Shown in pieces: positions 8,855 through 18,223 of a stretch of 64,000 nucleotides of DNA (positions are counted from its first letter, which is position 1; every line of letters starts with the position of its first letter). The DNA is taken from positions 62,001-126,000 of the forward strand of contig WGMX01000034.1 in assembly GCA_016124855.1 (NCBI GenBank), written 5' to 3'. The notes beneath the pieces were generated by a model. It searched no databases and had not been told where the DNA came from. It saw nothing but the letters and a program-made list of their open reading frames with translations. Source of the DNA: Anaerolineaceae bacterium. Lineage in GTDB: Bacteria > Chloroflexota > Anaerolineae > Aggregatilineales > Phototrophicaceae. Made by a program: the position numbers and the translations under genes.

Positions 8855-9838
8855 TTATTTCGCGAGTGCTCGTTGATTTTTGATTAAACGCATTAACATT
8901 TTTTCAACTCGACTATGATTGTCGAGCCATCGTCGCAGACCAGATGCGAGCGATTCAGGCATGAGGATATAAAGAATATTGAGAATCATCTTTATCGACA
9001 AAGGCCAACCTGTGTAGCGATGTACCAAACTAGCGGCGGCAGATATACCACTCAAACGCGATCTCAAGTTCGGTGCGCCAGTTTGGGACAGCTTGGCTAA
9101 TATAAAAAATAACTGCCAATCCCATGTTAAGGTTCGCCACTGACTAATGTTTGGTGCAAACTGCTGAATATATAGTCGCAGCCCACGCCCTCTGCGTCCG
9201 ACCGAATATTTATGTAAGGTTTCATCGACACCGACAATAACACCAAGCTGCACTGCCTTAAGCAGCAGCACCGTATCACCACCTGTGATATTTACCACAG
9301 GCATAAGGCTGTTCAGCATTTCACGACGAAAAATCCCATAAATATAGACATTTGGCATGGGCCAAGCAGTTAACAAATTATAAGTTCGCTGCCAGACGGA
9401 GGGATTTTCTAAATCAACAGGATAATTAATAGCCCTAGATTCCCCAGCTACCTCGTCAACCTCTACATGGAGGACGTGGCAGAGCGGACTATCAGGATGG
9501 GCCTGCAATTTTGCAACACACTTGCTTATAAAAGTAGGTTCCCACCAATCATCATGGGCAGTCCACACAAAATATTCACCTGTTGCGAGGGAGAAAACCC
9601 GCTCAAAGTTTGCACTAGCGCCAATGTTAGTTGAATTTCTATACAGCCGTATACGCGAATCGTTTGACTGATACTCTTGACAGATATTCCATGTATCATC
9701 TGTCGAATTATTGTCACAGATTATAAGTTCAAAGTTAGGGTAATCTTGTGCAAGGAGGGTATCAATGGCGCGTCTAACCAATCGCTCGGCATTATATATT
9801 GGCAAGCCTATACTCACGAATGGTTGATTTTGTGTCAT
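8855..9838 (-). CDS. Glycosyltransferase family 2
   Basis: A 327-aa GT-A type inverting glycosyltransferase. Visible motifs are VSIGLPIYNAERLVRRAID at the N-terminus, LIICDNNSTDDT, and the acidic AHDDWW motif near residue 85 for metal and nucleotide-sugar binding. The open frame begins at 9910, but family proteins start directly before VSIGLP, so the ATG at 9838 is preferred. There is no strong ribosome site at either position. It is the first gene of the minus-strand operon and is divergent from the flippase. It probably transfers a sugar during assembly of the surface glycan. Confidence 0.85.
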   Translation of the reverse strand: MTQNQPFVSIGLPIYNAERLVRRAIDTLLAQDYPNFELIICDNNSTDDTWNICQEYQSNDSRIRLYRNSTNIGASANFERVFSLATGEYFVWTAHDDWWEPTFISKCVAKLQAHPDSPLCHVLHVEVDEVAGESRAINYPVDLENPSVWQRTYNLLTAWPMPNVYIYGIFRREMLNSLMPVVNITGGDTVLLLKAVQLGVIVGVDETLHKYSVGRRGRGLRLYIQQFAPNISQWRTLTWDWQLFFILAKLSQTGAPNLRSRLSGISAAASLVHRYTGWPLSIKMILNILYILMPESLASGLRRWLDNHSRVEKMLMRLIKNQRALAK

Positions 9839-10110
9839 AATCCATAAGGTCTTTTCATGAATTTCGTAACTAACATTTACATTATAGGCTGAAACAGGTT
9901 GATCAAACATTGAGTTTACATACTCATTTTGACAGTCACGCCGAATTCTGGCAACCCATTTTCAGCTAACATAATCTCTCAAGTTTGTATCGTTCGTCCA
10001 TTGAACACCTATATTGATTCAAAATTCGCGACTGAAACCTCTTTTGCTGCAAAGTCCTTATTGATGCAATAAGCCTTTGAGCGCATTTTCGATGAAAGTA
10101 CAAGCAATCC

Positions 10111-11463
10111 ATGAATAGTAAACTCAATCTTCGTAGTTTTGCTTCAGATAGTTTGATCAATCTCGTTCAAATCATAGTCACTGTTTTGCTCGGGTTTGGT
10201 ATTACATCTATTGTAGGGCGTACCTTGGGGACTGAGGGAAAAGGCATTTATGAGGTAGCCATCTTACTGCCGATTATGCTTCAATGGCTGTTTAATCTGG
10301 GCATTACGACCGCATCAACTTACTACGTTGCACACGGTGATCATGATGTTACCGGTGCAACACGTGGAAATATTTCATTGTCTTTTTGGATTAGTTTATT
10401 CGGATCAGTAGTCGGCCTTTTAATTGCTTACTTTGCGGGTTTTGCGGTTTTTCCGGGCATTCCGCGTGCCGTCCTGCTTTTGAGTTTGGCAGCACTGCCC
10501 TTCCTCTATTTTAGAATGAATTTAAATGCAATTTTACAAGGGCTACAAGATTTTAGGGCTTATAGCCTCGTCGAGATCATTCCTTCAATCGTCACATTCA
10601 CATTACTTGTCATCTTGATGTTGGCTTCATCAGTTCAAGTTGCAGATGTCGTCGTGTTCTATTTACTAGGTAATGTGGTCGCTGCAATTGCTGTAATTGT
10701 CATCCTGAAGAGGCGCAGTCTTAGTTCACAGCCATTGTTTTCACTGCGAATAGACCGAACCTATCTGAAGCAAATGCTGAATTATGGTCTGAAGTCTCAG
10801 TTAAATATTATCAGCATCTATCTGTTACTACGTGTAGATGTACTGCTGATTAATCTGGTTGGCAACGGAGCAGCATCAGTTGGTATTTATTCAATTGCCG
10901 TTCTTTTTGCAGACCGGGTTTGGTTAGTAAGTGGATTTGCCAGCCGGATCATTTTGCCCCGAATCGCTGCTTCGGAAAGTGCTGAGTCCAATCGTACTGA
11001 ACTCTCAATAACGATTACACGTTACACCTTCTGGTTTAGCGTGATGATTGCTGGCGGACTAGCTGTGTTAGGTGAATGGGTAATCGTTCTGATTTATGGG
11101 GAAGCTTTTGGACCCGCTATCCATGCTCTACTTGCCATCCTCCCCGGTGTAATACTATTCAATTTTGGCGTGATGCTTTCATCTGATATAGCTGGTCGTG
11201 GTCGACCCGACATCACTGCTAGACAGGCCGCCATCGCGTTTATTATTAATCTGGTCGCTAATTTGATCCTTATTCCACGATACGATTATGTAGGAGCGGC
11301 CTTAGCATCAAGCCTCGCTTATGCATATTATGGGATAGCCCATATCTATATCTTCAACCGAATGACGAATACTCGTTGGTGGCAATTGTTGTTACCTACT
11401 CAAAAAGATATCACCTATGCTAAGAAACTCACAACAATTTTGAGGAACCGGCTTAAGGTTTGA
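10111..11463 (+). CDS. Polysaccharide/oligosaccharide flippase (Wzx-like, MOP superfamily)
   Basis: A 450-aa polytopic membrane protein with about 12-14 hydrophobic segments and the N-terminal FGITSIVGRTLGTEGKGIYEV block characteristic of polysaccharide-type MOP exporters. It should move lipid-linked sugar units across the cytoplasmic membrane. It is transcribed divergently from the glycan operon with about 270 bp between start codons, and is probably part of the same system. The C-terminus is basic and cytoplasmic. Which glycan is exported is inference. Confidence 0.88.
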   Translation: MNSKLNLRSFASDSLINLVQIIVTVLLGFGITSIVGRTLGTEGKGIYEVAILLPIMLQWLFNLGITTASTYYVAHGDHDVTGATRGNISLSFWISLFGSVVGLLIAYFAGFAVFPGIPRAVLLLSLAALPFLYFRMNLNAILQGLQDFRAYSLVEIIPSIVTFTLLVILMLASSVQVADVVVFYLLGNVVAAIAVIVILKRRSLSSQPLFSLRIDRTYLKQMLNYGLKSQLNIISIYLLLRVDVLLINLVGNGAASVGIYSIAVLFADRVWLVSGFASRIILPRIAASESAESNRTELSITITRYTFWFSVMIAGGLAVLGEWVIVLIYGEAFGPAIHALLAILPGVILFNFGVMLSSDIAGRGRPDITARQAAIAFIINLVANLILIPRYDYVGAALASSLAYAYYGIAHIYIFNRMTNTRWWQLLLPTQKDITYAKKLTTILRNRLKV

Positions 11464-11568
11464 CAATCCTATCAGTCTAAAAGATATTCAAAATCAGATA
11501 AGACCAAGTGGGGCTTTTGCTGTGTTGTGTCTATACTTGAAACTGCACTTCTAAGGAGCAGAACACCC

Positions 11569-13287
11569 ATGACTTCATCCACATCTATTGTGAGACCCAG
11601 TAACTCGATGCGCCGATTTATAGACGTCAAAACACCGATGCGAGATGGAGTACATCTGTCGTCTGATATTGTTCTCCCATCCGGCGAAGGCCCTTTTCCG
11701 GCTATTCTTATGCGTACACCCTACGATAATAGCCAGCCCAACTATCTGGCATTTGGACGTTACTTTGCCCAACGCGGTTTTGCCTTTATCGTCCAAGATG
11801 TAAGAGGACGAGGCGATTCGGATGGCGAATGGATACCGTTCATGAACGAGATGTCAGACGGTTACGATACAGTCGAATGGATTGCGGCACAGCCGTGGTG
11901 TACAGGAAAAGTTGGCATGATGGGTGGTTCATATGCAGCCCATGTACAATGGATGGCAGCCAAAACTAATCCACCGCATTTGGCTGCACTATCTAGTACG
12001 GCGTCACCGGGGCGCTGGCTTGAGGATGGTCTACCTTACAGAAATGGCATTCTTTCATTAGAACTTTTTGCATGGTTTTATTTGACTCATGGTCGATCTA
12101 TGCAATCGTCCATCGCCGCCTATGAAGGTGTCGGCGATGATCCTCTGGGCATGAATTGGGCACAAATTCTCCGCCAACTACCACTGAGTAAACTTGACGA
12201 ATTAACGGGCTTTTACAGTCCCATGTGGCACGAATGGTTAGGCAAACCGGACTTAAGCGACTATTGGTATCAGGTTCGTATGGACGATGCCTTTAGCAAA
12301 ATCAACCTTCCAACTCTGCACATCACCGGTTGGTTTGATGACTGCATGATTTCTACAATTTTTAATTATGAACAGATGCTTGCGCAGTCACCAGCAACAA
12401 ATGACCAATATGTGGTCATTGGGCCATGGGATCATCATGGTACTCGTGAACCTCAACGCAAGCTATACGGCGAAGATTTTGGTGATGACGCGGTTGCAGA
12501 TGTGCTGGATTTACAAAACCGATTTTTTGACCGTTACTTAAAAGATGGTGAGGTATTTGAGCAGTCAAAAGTCAACCTGTTTGTTCTGGGTGAAAATCGG
12601 TGGCGCAGCCAAGGCTCATGGACACTTTCTAATGCTAACATGACACCTTTTTATTTGGATGCAACCGCAAATGCCAAGACATTAGAGGGCGATGGCATTT
12701 TAAGTACAACATTTGCCATTGGCACCGTAAGTGACACCTACGTTTACTATCCGTCTAACCCTACTCCAGCTTGGATTAACCATGACGAAAAATGGTCGCC
12801 ACAAGACCTGAGGCTTGACCAGCGCTTTGTGCAAATACGTGATGATGTTTTGGTCTTTACGAGCCAAAAGCTGGCACAACCGCTCGAAATTGCTGGAACG
12901 CCAACTGCCACAATCTATATTAGTTCAGACGCACCTGACACCGATTTTTATGTGACGCTGTGTGATGTGTATCCTGATAAACGCTCAATACGCATTGCAT
13001 GGGGTGCACTGCGTACACGTTATCGCGAATCACTGCACGAGGCAAAACTGATGACACCCGGTGAAATCTATCCGGTTCGTATCGAGCTCGCGCCGATTGT
13101 GAATGTTTTCCAAGCGGGGCATCACATTCGGGTCGATATTCGAAGTGCAAATTTCCCTTTATACGACCGTAATCCCAACACGGGTCACACTATTGGAGAA
13201 GACGCGGAAATGAAACCGGCAGTTCAAAGCCTATACCACAGTGAACAATATCCGTCGTGCATATTGTTACCTGTCGTAAACAGGTGA
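11569..13287 (+). CDS. CocE/NonD-family hydrolase (X-Pro dipeptidyl-peptidase-like)
   Basis: A 572-aa alpha/beta hydrolase of the cocaine-esterase / alpha-amino-acid ester hydrolase family. The nucleophile elbow is GGSYAA with S121. The preceding block DVRGRGDSDGEW near residue 77 is typical, and an acid and a His are expected at WFDDC and PWDHHGT. The C-terminal X-Pro peptidase-type jelly roll is visible in the THFYVTL-like and VRIELAP segments. A GTG at 11527 would lengthen it, but the ATG at 11569 has AAGGAG at 11553-11558. No signal peptide is seen. Physiological substrate unknown. It may be monocistronic. Confidence 0.9.
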   Translation: MTSSTSIVRPSNSMRRFIDVKTPMRDGVHLSSDIVLPSGEGPFPAILMRTPYDNSQPNYLAFGRYFAQRGFAFIVQDVRGRGDSDGEWIPFMNEMSDGYDTVEWIAAQPWCTGKVGMMGGSYAAHVQWMAAKTNPPHLAALSSTASPGRWLEDGLPYRNGILSLELFAWFYLTHGRSMQSSIAAYEGVGDDPLGMNWAQILRQLPLSKLDELTGFYSPMWHEWLGKPDLSDYWYQVRMDDAFSKINLPTLHITGWFDDCMISTIFNYEQMLAQSPATNDQYVVIGPWDHHGTREPQRKLYGEDFGDDAVADVLDLQNRFFDRYLKDGEVFEQSKVNLFVLGENRWRSQGSWTLSNANMTPFYLDATANAKTLEGDGILSTTFAIGTVSDTYVYYPSNPTPAWINHDEKWSPQDLRLDQRFVQIRDDVLVFTSQKLAQPLEIAGTPTATIYISSDAPDTDFYVTLCDVYPDKRSIRIAWGALRTRYRESLHEAKLMTPGEIYPVRIELAPIVNVFQAGHHIRVDIRSANFPLYDRNPNTGHTIGEDAEMKPAVQSLYHSEQYPSCILLPVVNR

Positions 13288-13314
13288 TTTGTCAATTATT
13301 TTCAAAACAAATAA

Positions 13315-13334
13315 AGCCACAGACGACTGTGGCT
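13315..13334. terminator. Small hairpin after the CocE-like gene
   Basis: Perfect 8-bp stem (AGCCACAG) with a 4-base loop, 28 bases after the hydrolase stop. It is not followed by a T-run, so it may be a weak terminator or an RNA-stability element before the next gene. Confidence 0.4.
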
Positions 13335-13378
13335 GCTCGGTTTATGATAACTAAACTTATTGCGAGGATTACAAACTT

Positions 13379-13789
13379 ATGCTCAATCCGCACCAACTCG
13401 AAATTCTGCAAACCGTGGTCAATATCCTTATACCGCCTGATGATTACCCCGGCGGTTGGGAAAGCGGCGTTGGTGATTATTTATTACATCAATTTGAGGG
13501 TGATCTTAAGCCTGAACTTGCGACTTATCAGCAAGGTTTGCTAGCGATTGATACCGAAGCCAAAGCTGCGACAGGTCAATTCCTTGCCGAACTTAACCCA
13601 CATGCTCAAGAAGCTTTTATGGCGACTATGGAGCATGGGCAGGTTCAAACATCTTGGCCGATTGATCCGGCAGCGTTTTTCGCGATGCTGGTCGAACATT
13701 GTGCAGAAGGATTCTACAGTGATCCGGACAACTATGGCAACCACGACGGTGCTGCTTGGAAAATGATTGGCTTCGAGGTGACAATATGA
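13379..13789 (+). CDS. Gluconate 2-dehydrogenase subunit 3-like small subunit
   Basis: A 136-aa protein matching the small (gamma) subunit family that accompanies membrane or soluble GMC-type sugar dehydrogenases. Visible features are LNPHQLEILQTVVNILIPPDD at the start (conserved LIPPD/T) and the C-terminal FYSDPDNYGNHDGAAWKMIGF block. Most relatives carry a Tat signal peptide. Here the protein starts directly with the mature-type sequence, so it may be cytoplasmic or co-exported. Its stop overlaps the start of the GMC subunit (ATGA), indicating a co-expressed complex. Confidence 0.85.
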   Translation: MLNPHQLEILQTVVNILIPPDDYPGGWESGVGDYLLHQFEGDLKPELATYQQGLLAIDTEAKAATGQFLAELNPHAQEAFMATMEHGQVQTSWPIDPAAFFAMLVEHCAEGFYSDPDNYGNHDGAAWKMIGFEVTI

Positions 13790-15426
13790 ACGATCTAACT
13801 GAGGTAAACACGAAATACGATGCAATCGTAGTTGGTTCAGGAGCAGGTGGTGGTGTCGCAGCTGGAATATTGTCGGAGGCTGGTAAAAAAGTTCTGTTAA
13901 TCGAACGAGGGCAAAAGCTGAGTTTTAAAGAAGTAGGGCGCGATCATTTACGCAACCAACGTTTGTCTCAATATGGGCATAATGCAGGCCCAGATATCGA
14001 TGGCAACCCACGCACAGGTGAAGATGGACGCATTATTCGCCCACATGAAGGAGGTTACCAAAATAATGCTGCGACATTGGGCAGCGGAACAAGGGTATAC
14101 GCGGGACAAGCGTGGCGATTCATGCCACAAGATTTTCAGATGGCAAGCATTTACGGTGTACCAGAAGGCAGCTCACTCGCGGACTGGCCAATCCGTTACG
14201 AAGACCTCATGCCTTACTACGAGAAGGCTGAATGGAACATCGGTGTGTGCGGCGATCATCAATTTATGACGCATTTGCCAGCCTACAACAAACCGTATCC
14301 AATGCCACCGCTTGAACTATCGCGAAAATCAACCATATTTCGTGAGGGGTTAAAGCGCTTGGGTTGGCAAGACCTCCCGCTTCCGCGCCTCATCAACTCC
14401 GTACCCTACAATGGTAGACCCGCGTGTGTTCACTGCCAACATTGTGTCGGATTTGCATGTCCGGTTGACGCCAAAAACGGCACACAAAACACGATGATTG
14501 AACGCGCACTGACCAGCGGTAATTGTACGCTCGTAACAGGCGTCATAGTTAGCGAATTAACGGTTAATAGTGCCGGACAGGTGACCGGCGTAAGGACCAT
14601 AGATGACGCAGGACATACACAGGACTTCCAAGCATCAGTGGTGGTGTTAAGCGGTGGAGCGGTAGAAACGGCACGCCTATTACTCAACTCGACTACTCAA
14701 CAAGAAGCAAATGGTATTGGCAACAACAGCGATCAGGTCGGGCGACATTTGCAAGGACACTATTACCCCGGCGGGCTTGGATTGTTTGAGCAAGATATTT
14801 ACGACGGTTTTGGGCCGGGGGCGGCTATCGCAACCTGCCAATTTAATCATGGCAACGACGGTATTGTTGGTGGTGGTATGTTAGCTGACGATGACATTTT
14901 ACTGCCCATCATTTTTTGGAAGCGCAGCTTGCCGCCCGATATTCCTAAGTGGGGCAAGGCCAACAAGCAATTTATGCGAGACAACTACCGGCGCGTTAGC
15001 GACCTCCGTGGCCCTGTTCAGGAAATTCCCAGTCCTGATGGACGCGTCACAATAGACAGGCAGGTACGTGATCGTTACGGTATTCCGGTGATACATCTCT
15101 CAGGCACAACTCATCCAGAGACACTCCGAACAGCGAGGTTTATGCGCGAACGGGCAAAGGAATGGCTGCAAGCCTCAGGAGCCATCAAAATCTGGAGCGC
15201 CGAACCTGAACTGTATTTATCCGGTGGGCAGCATCAAGCTGGAACCTGCCGGATGGGTGACGATCCTCAAAGCTCGGTGGTTGACCGTTGGTGCAAAGTT
15301 CATGGTCACGATAACTTATTTATTGCAGACGGTTCTGTACATGTGACGAACGGTGGCTTTAATCCGGTTTTAACTATTATGGCGCTGGCATGGCGTACGG
15401 CTGAGAATATCGCTAAGAATTGGTGA
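13786..15426 (+). CDS. GMC oxidoreductase (gluconate/sugar dehydrogenase large subunit)
   Basis: A 546-aa FAD-dependent glucose-methanol-choline oxidoreductase. The FAD-binding motif GSGAGGG lies at residues 17-23 and IERG follows. A Cys-containing CVHCQHCVGFACPV segment lies mid-protein, and the C-terminal signatures GGQHQAGTCRMG and GGFNPVLTIMALAWR include the catalytic His region. The frame opens at 13756, but the ATG at 13786 overlaps the small subunit stop and fits the family. It probably oxidises a sugar or sugar acid, passing electrons to an unseen acceptor. No cytochrome subunit lies nearby. Confidence 0.9.
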   Translation: MNDLTEVNTKYDAIVVGSGAGGGVAAGILSEAGKKVLLIERGQKLSFKEVGRDHLRNQRLSQYGHNAGPDIDGNPRTGEDGRIIRPHEGGYQNNAATLGSGTRVYAGQAWRFMPQDFQMASIYGVPEGSSLADWPIRYEDLMPYYEKAEWNIGVCGDHQFMTHLPAYNKPYPMPPLELSRKSTIFREGLKRLGWQDLPLPRLINSVPYNGRPACVHCQHCVGFACPVDAKNGTQNTMIERALTSGNCTLVTGVIVSELTVNSAGQVTGVRTIDDAGHTQDFQASVVVLSGGAVETARLLLNSTTQQEANGIGNNSDQVGRHLQGHYYPGGLGLFEQDIYDGFGPGAAIATCQFNHGNDGIVGGGMLADDDILLPIIFWKRSLPPDIPKWGKANKQFMRDNYRRVSDLRGPVQEIPSPDGRVTIDRQVRDRYGIPVIHLSGTTHPETLRTARFMRERAKEWLQASGAIKIWSAEPELYLSGGQHQAGTCRMGDDPQSSVVDRWCKVHGHDNLFIADGSVHVTNGGFNPVLTIMALAWRTAENIAKNW

Positions 15427-15515
15427 TGGAGTGCCGCTTGGTGGGCACAATTACAGTGACAATTTGTGATTAACTTGTCGCGCCGGTTTTTATGAATCTA
15501 AAAGGAATATTTTTT

Positions 15516-16556
15516 ATGGAAGCACTTGTTTTAGAAAAAGCACACGAACTCTCTTTACGTGACATTCAAATTCCTGAAACAGTTGGCGCGCATGATGTTA
15601 AGATTGCGCTGCATACGGTCGGTGTATGCGGCAGCGATGTTCATTATTATGATACGGGCGCAATCGGACAGTTTGTCGTGCGCGAACCGATGGTTTTAGG
15701 CCATGAAGCATCAGGTACAGTTATCGAAATTGGCTCAGCGGTTCAAAGGCTCAAAGTTGGTGATCGGGTTTGCATGGAACCGGGGATTCCTGATCCCAAC
15801 AGCAAAGCGACACGCCTCGGTATCTATAACCTTGATCCGGCTGTACGCTTTTGGGCAACACCACCTGTTCATGGAGTATTGCGTCCAACCGTAGTGCATC
15901 CCGAAGCCTTTACATTCAAGTTACCTGACAACGTGAGCTTCGCCGAAGGGGCGATGGTCGAACCGTTAGCGGTTGGGATGCACGCGGCGAATAAAGCACA
16001 GATTAAGCCGGGTGATGTTGCGGTAGTTATGGGTGCGGGGCCAATCGGAATGTTGACGGTGCTAGCGGCATTAGCAGGTGGATGCAGCCGAGTGATTATT
16101 ACTGATGTGCAGCAGCCAAAACTCGATTTAGCGGCGACGCTGGGTTCAGTGACACCCGTCAACATAGCGAAAGAAAGCCTTAAAGACGTGGTCATGAAAC
16201 TTACTGACGGATGGGGCGCGGACATTGTTTTTGAAGCCAGCGGCAATACCAAAGCAGCAGCAGGTGTTTTCGATACATTGTGTCCGGCTGGGCGAGTGGT
16301 ATTCATCGGTATCCCCGGCGCGCCCATTCCTTTTGATATTTCGGCAGCTCAAGTAAAAGAGGCGCGTATCGAGAATGTTTTCCGCTACGCCCACGTTTAT
16401 CCACGCGCTATTGCCCTGATGGGCAGCGGTGCGCTGGATGTGAAGCCTTTGATTACCAACACATTTGGTTTTGAGGATAGCATTAAGGCATTTGATTTCG
16501 CCCTGCACATGCCGCCTGACCAAGTCAAAGTTCAGATCACCCTACCCCCAAATTAA
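15516..16556 (+). CDS. Zinc-dependent polyol dehydrogenase (sorbitol/xylitol dehydrogenase-like)
   Basis: A 346-aa medium-chain dehydrogenase. The catalytic zinc site is suggested by GVCGSDVHYY and GHEASGTV, and the Rossmann motif by VVMGAGPIGML. The region that normally holds the four-Cys structural zinc site reads EPGIPDPNSKATRLGIYNL and lacks those Cys, as in sorbitol-dehydrogenase-type members. The ATG at 15516, with AAAAGGA before it, is preferred over one at 15492. The next gene is a second zinc dehydrogenase, then a sugar importer and an FGGY kinase. Oxidation of a polyol to a ketose is therefore plausible (inference). Confidence 0.88.
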   Translation: MEALVLEKAHELSLRDIQIPETVGAHDVKIALHTVGVCGSDVHYYDTGAIGQFVVREPMVLGHEASGTVIEIGSAVQRLKVGDRVCMEPGIPDPNSKATRLGIYNLDPAVRFWATPPVHGVLRPTVVHPEAFTFKLPDNVSFAEGAMVEPLAVGMHAANKAQIKPGDVAVVMGAGPIGMLTVLAALAGGCSRVIITDVQQPKLDLAATLGSVTPVNIAKESLKDVVMKLTDGWGADIVFEASGNTKAAAGVFDTLCPAGRVVFIGIPGAPIPFDISAAQVKEARIENVFRYAHVYPRAIALMGSGALDVKPLITNTFGFEDSIKAFDFALHMPPDQVKVQITLPPN

Positions 16557-16577
16557 TGTGAACGAGGAGCATTTATC

Positions 16578-17585
16578 ATGAAAGCAGCGCGCATCGAACG
16601 CCCCGGACAGAGTACAGTTGTAACCGCAGACGACCCAATGCCGGGAGCGGATGACGTTCTGATTAAAGTTCGCGCCGCCGGTATTTGCGGTACGGATTTG
16701 CATATATTTAAAGGGGAATACGAAGCCGAATATCCAATAATCCCCGGTCATGAATTTAGCGGTGAGGTAGCCGCTGTTGGGGCAAACGTCGTCAACTTTA
16801 AAGTCGGTGATCGCGTGACGGCTGACCCGAATATCCCCTGTAATCGCTGCTACTACTGCCAGCGTAACGAACCTAACCAATGTAAAAATCTACGGGCTAT
16901 CGGTGTGACGCGCAGCGGAGCCTTCGCGGAATATGTGATCGCACCGGAAGGGAACGTGTTCAACATCGGTGATATTACTTATGGTGCTGCTGCCCTAATT
17001 GAACCGCTAGCATGTGTGGTTTGGGGTATCAAACGAGTCGATGTTCAAGCAGGAGACACAGCCTTGGTATTTGGCGCAGGGCCAATGGGTTTGTTAGTGG
17101 CGCAATCGCTGAAGCAGGCTGGCGCGCATAAGGTTGTGGTAACGGATGTTGTTCCATGGCGTTTGCAGATGGCAGAGCAATTGGGGGCGACGCACACAGT
17201 GATGGCAGACAATCATCAGACAGCCAAACTCAAGTCTATTGAAGCGGAAGGTTACGATATTGTGGTGGATGCGACCGGCATTCCAGCGGTACTCGAAGGA
17301 ACTTTTCCTTTCGTTAAGCCGCGCGGAAAAGTCTGGGTGTTTGGTGTCACTCCTCAAGGGACAACTGTCAAGTTCCCATCCTATGAAGTGTTCCGCAAAG
17401 ACCTACAAATTATTGGCAGCTTTGCCGTGAACCGGACTTTCCCGCAAAGCATCGCGCTCATTCAAAATGGCGCGATCAAGGTTGAACCCCTTATTTCACA
17501 CCAACTACCGCTGGATGATTTCAGCAAGGGGTTAGAACTGGCTGAAAAAGACCCCAAGCGGGTGAAGGTACAATTTAATATTTAA
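16578..17585 (+). CDS. Zinc-dependent alcohol/polyol dehydrogenase
   Basis: A 335-aa medium-chain zinc dehydrogenase. The catalytic zinc region is GICGTDLHIF and PGHEFSGEV. A full structural zinc site CNRCYYCQRNEPNQC lies near residue 90. The NAD motif is ALVFGAGPMGLL. It begins 21 bases after the previous dehydrogenase with GAGGAG upstream, so they are probably co-transcribed. Relatives act on sorbitol, arabitol, galactitol-type polyols or threonine. It differs from its neighbour by retaining the structural zinc Cys. Exact substrate unknown. Confidence 0.9.
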   Translation: MKAARIERPGQSTVVTADDPMPGADDVLIKVRAAGICGTDLHIFKGEYEAEYPIIPGHEFSGEVAAVGANVVNFKVGDRVTADPNIPCNRCYYCQRNEPNQCKNLRAIGVTRSGAFAEYVIAPEGNVFNIGDITYGAAALIEPLACVVWGIKRVDVQAGDTALVFGAGPMGLLVAQSLKQAGAHKVVVTDVVPWRLQMAEQLGATHTVMADNHQTAKLKSIEAEGYDIVVDATGIPAVLEGTFPFVKPRGKVWVFGVTPQGTTVKFPSYEVFRKDLQIIGSFAVNRTFPQSIALIQNGAIKVEPLISHQLPLDDFSKGLELAEKDPKRVKVQFNI

Positions 17586-17880
17586 CCTCATCAGGTAAAA
17601 ATCGAAAACGTTGCAAATGTTGCAGATGCAGTTGTTACAACGAATTTTGACGGCACTTCTTCGGGAGCGTTCTGCCAAAAATGCGAAATATGCTGCAAAT
17701 ACTGCAAATGCGGCGATTAGATTTTAGCTCTGTAGCCAGTCATCAGCTATCCCATGGGAGGCTTCGTACCCCGTCACCAGCCCACGTCCCAACCTAAAAG
17801 CTAAACATGCGGTACATGCAGCGAAAGCGGTAATGGCAAAGGGTGTTTGTGTGCTAGATTTGCCGACAAAATTTTAATAT

Positions 17881-17910
17881 GCGCGGTCGGGATGAATCCC
17901 GCCTCTACAA
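17881..17910. repeat. Small palindromic repeat, family with CCTCTACA/CCCCTACG end
   Basis: Contains CGGGAT, a two-base loop, ATCCCG, then CCTCTACAA. The layout (GC-rich palindrome followed by C-rich CTACA/CTACG) recurs at 35783, 45846 and 50625. It sits just left of the long direct repeat. Confidence 0.55.
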
Positions 17911-17930
17911 CACAGTGTAATCGATACTAC

Positions 17931-18080
17931 GTGGGATAGGGTGACATTTTGGAAGAACATTTTGTAACTTTTCCGGGAGGTGGGCATTAACGATTTTGAG
18001 GGAGTGGGATTGTTAAGCGGGTTGGCTAAAGGTTGGAAAAACATTTGTCGGATTAACCAAAAATAAACTTAGCAAATATT
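17931..18080 (+). repeat. Dispersed ~150-bp direct repeat, copy A
   Basis: This stretch matches 42676-42827 in the same orientation, at a constant offset of 24,747 bases. A 26-base block is identical (17944-17969 with 42691-42716), and further blocks match near the end (the ACCAAAAATAAACT region and AAATATT). The offset is the same at both ends. It has no coding potential. Both copies lie in long intergenic regions upstream of a plus-strand gene. It may be a small mobile or RNA element. Confidence 0.75.
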
Positions 18081-18223
18081 ACAATCTAGTGGAGCATCAA
18101 CTGCACCTTACAGATAAAACTTCATATCAAACGAGGTTACTTTCAGCGAAATCGTAGCAATCCTCTGCATTTTAGGATAGTTTTATACGACACATGAATT
18201 TATTTAGATAAAAAGGAAATAAC

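Larger units (their letters stand above)
17586..18223. other. 638-bp intergenic stretch with several repeat elements, no gene seen
   Basis: No credible ORF is visible. The stretch holds short 9-base units of the type TTGCAAATG (17611-17628) and CTGCAAATA/CTGCAAATG (17693-17710), a small palindromic repeat (17881-17910) and a ~150-bp element with a second copy at 42676 (17931-18080). The leader and ribosome site (AAAAAGGAAATAAC) of the sugar-binding protein gene lie at its right end. The promoter of the importer operon must be here, but I cannot point to convincing -35/-10 boxes. Confidence 0.6.
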
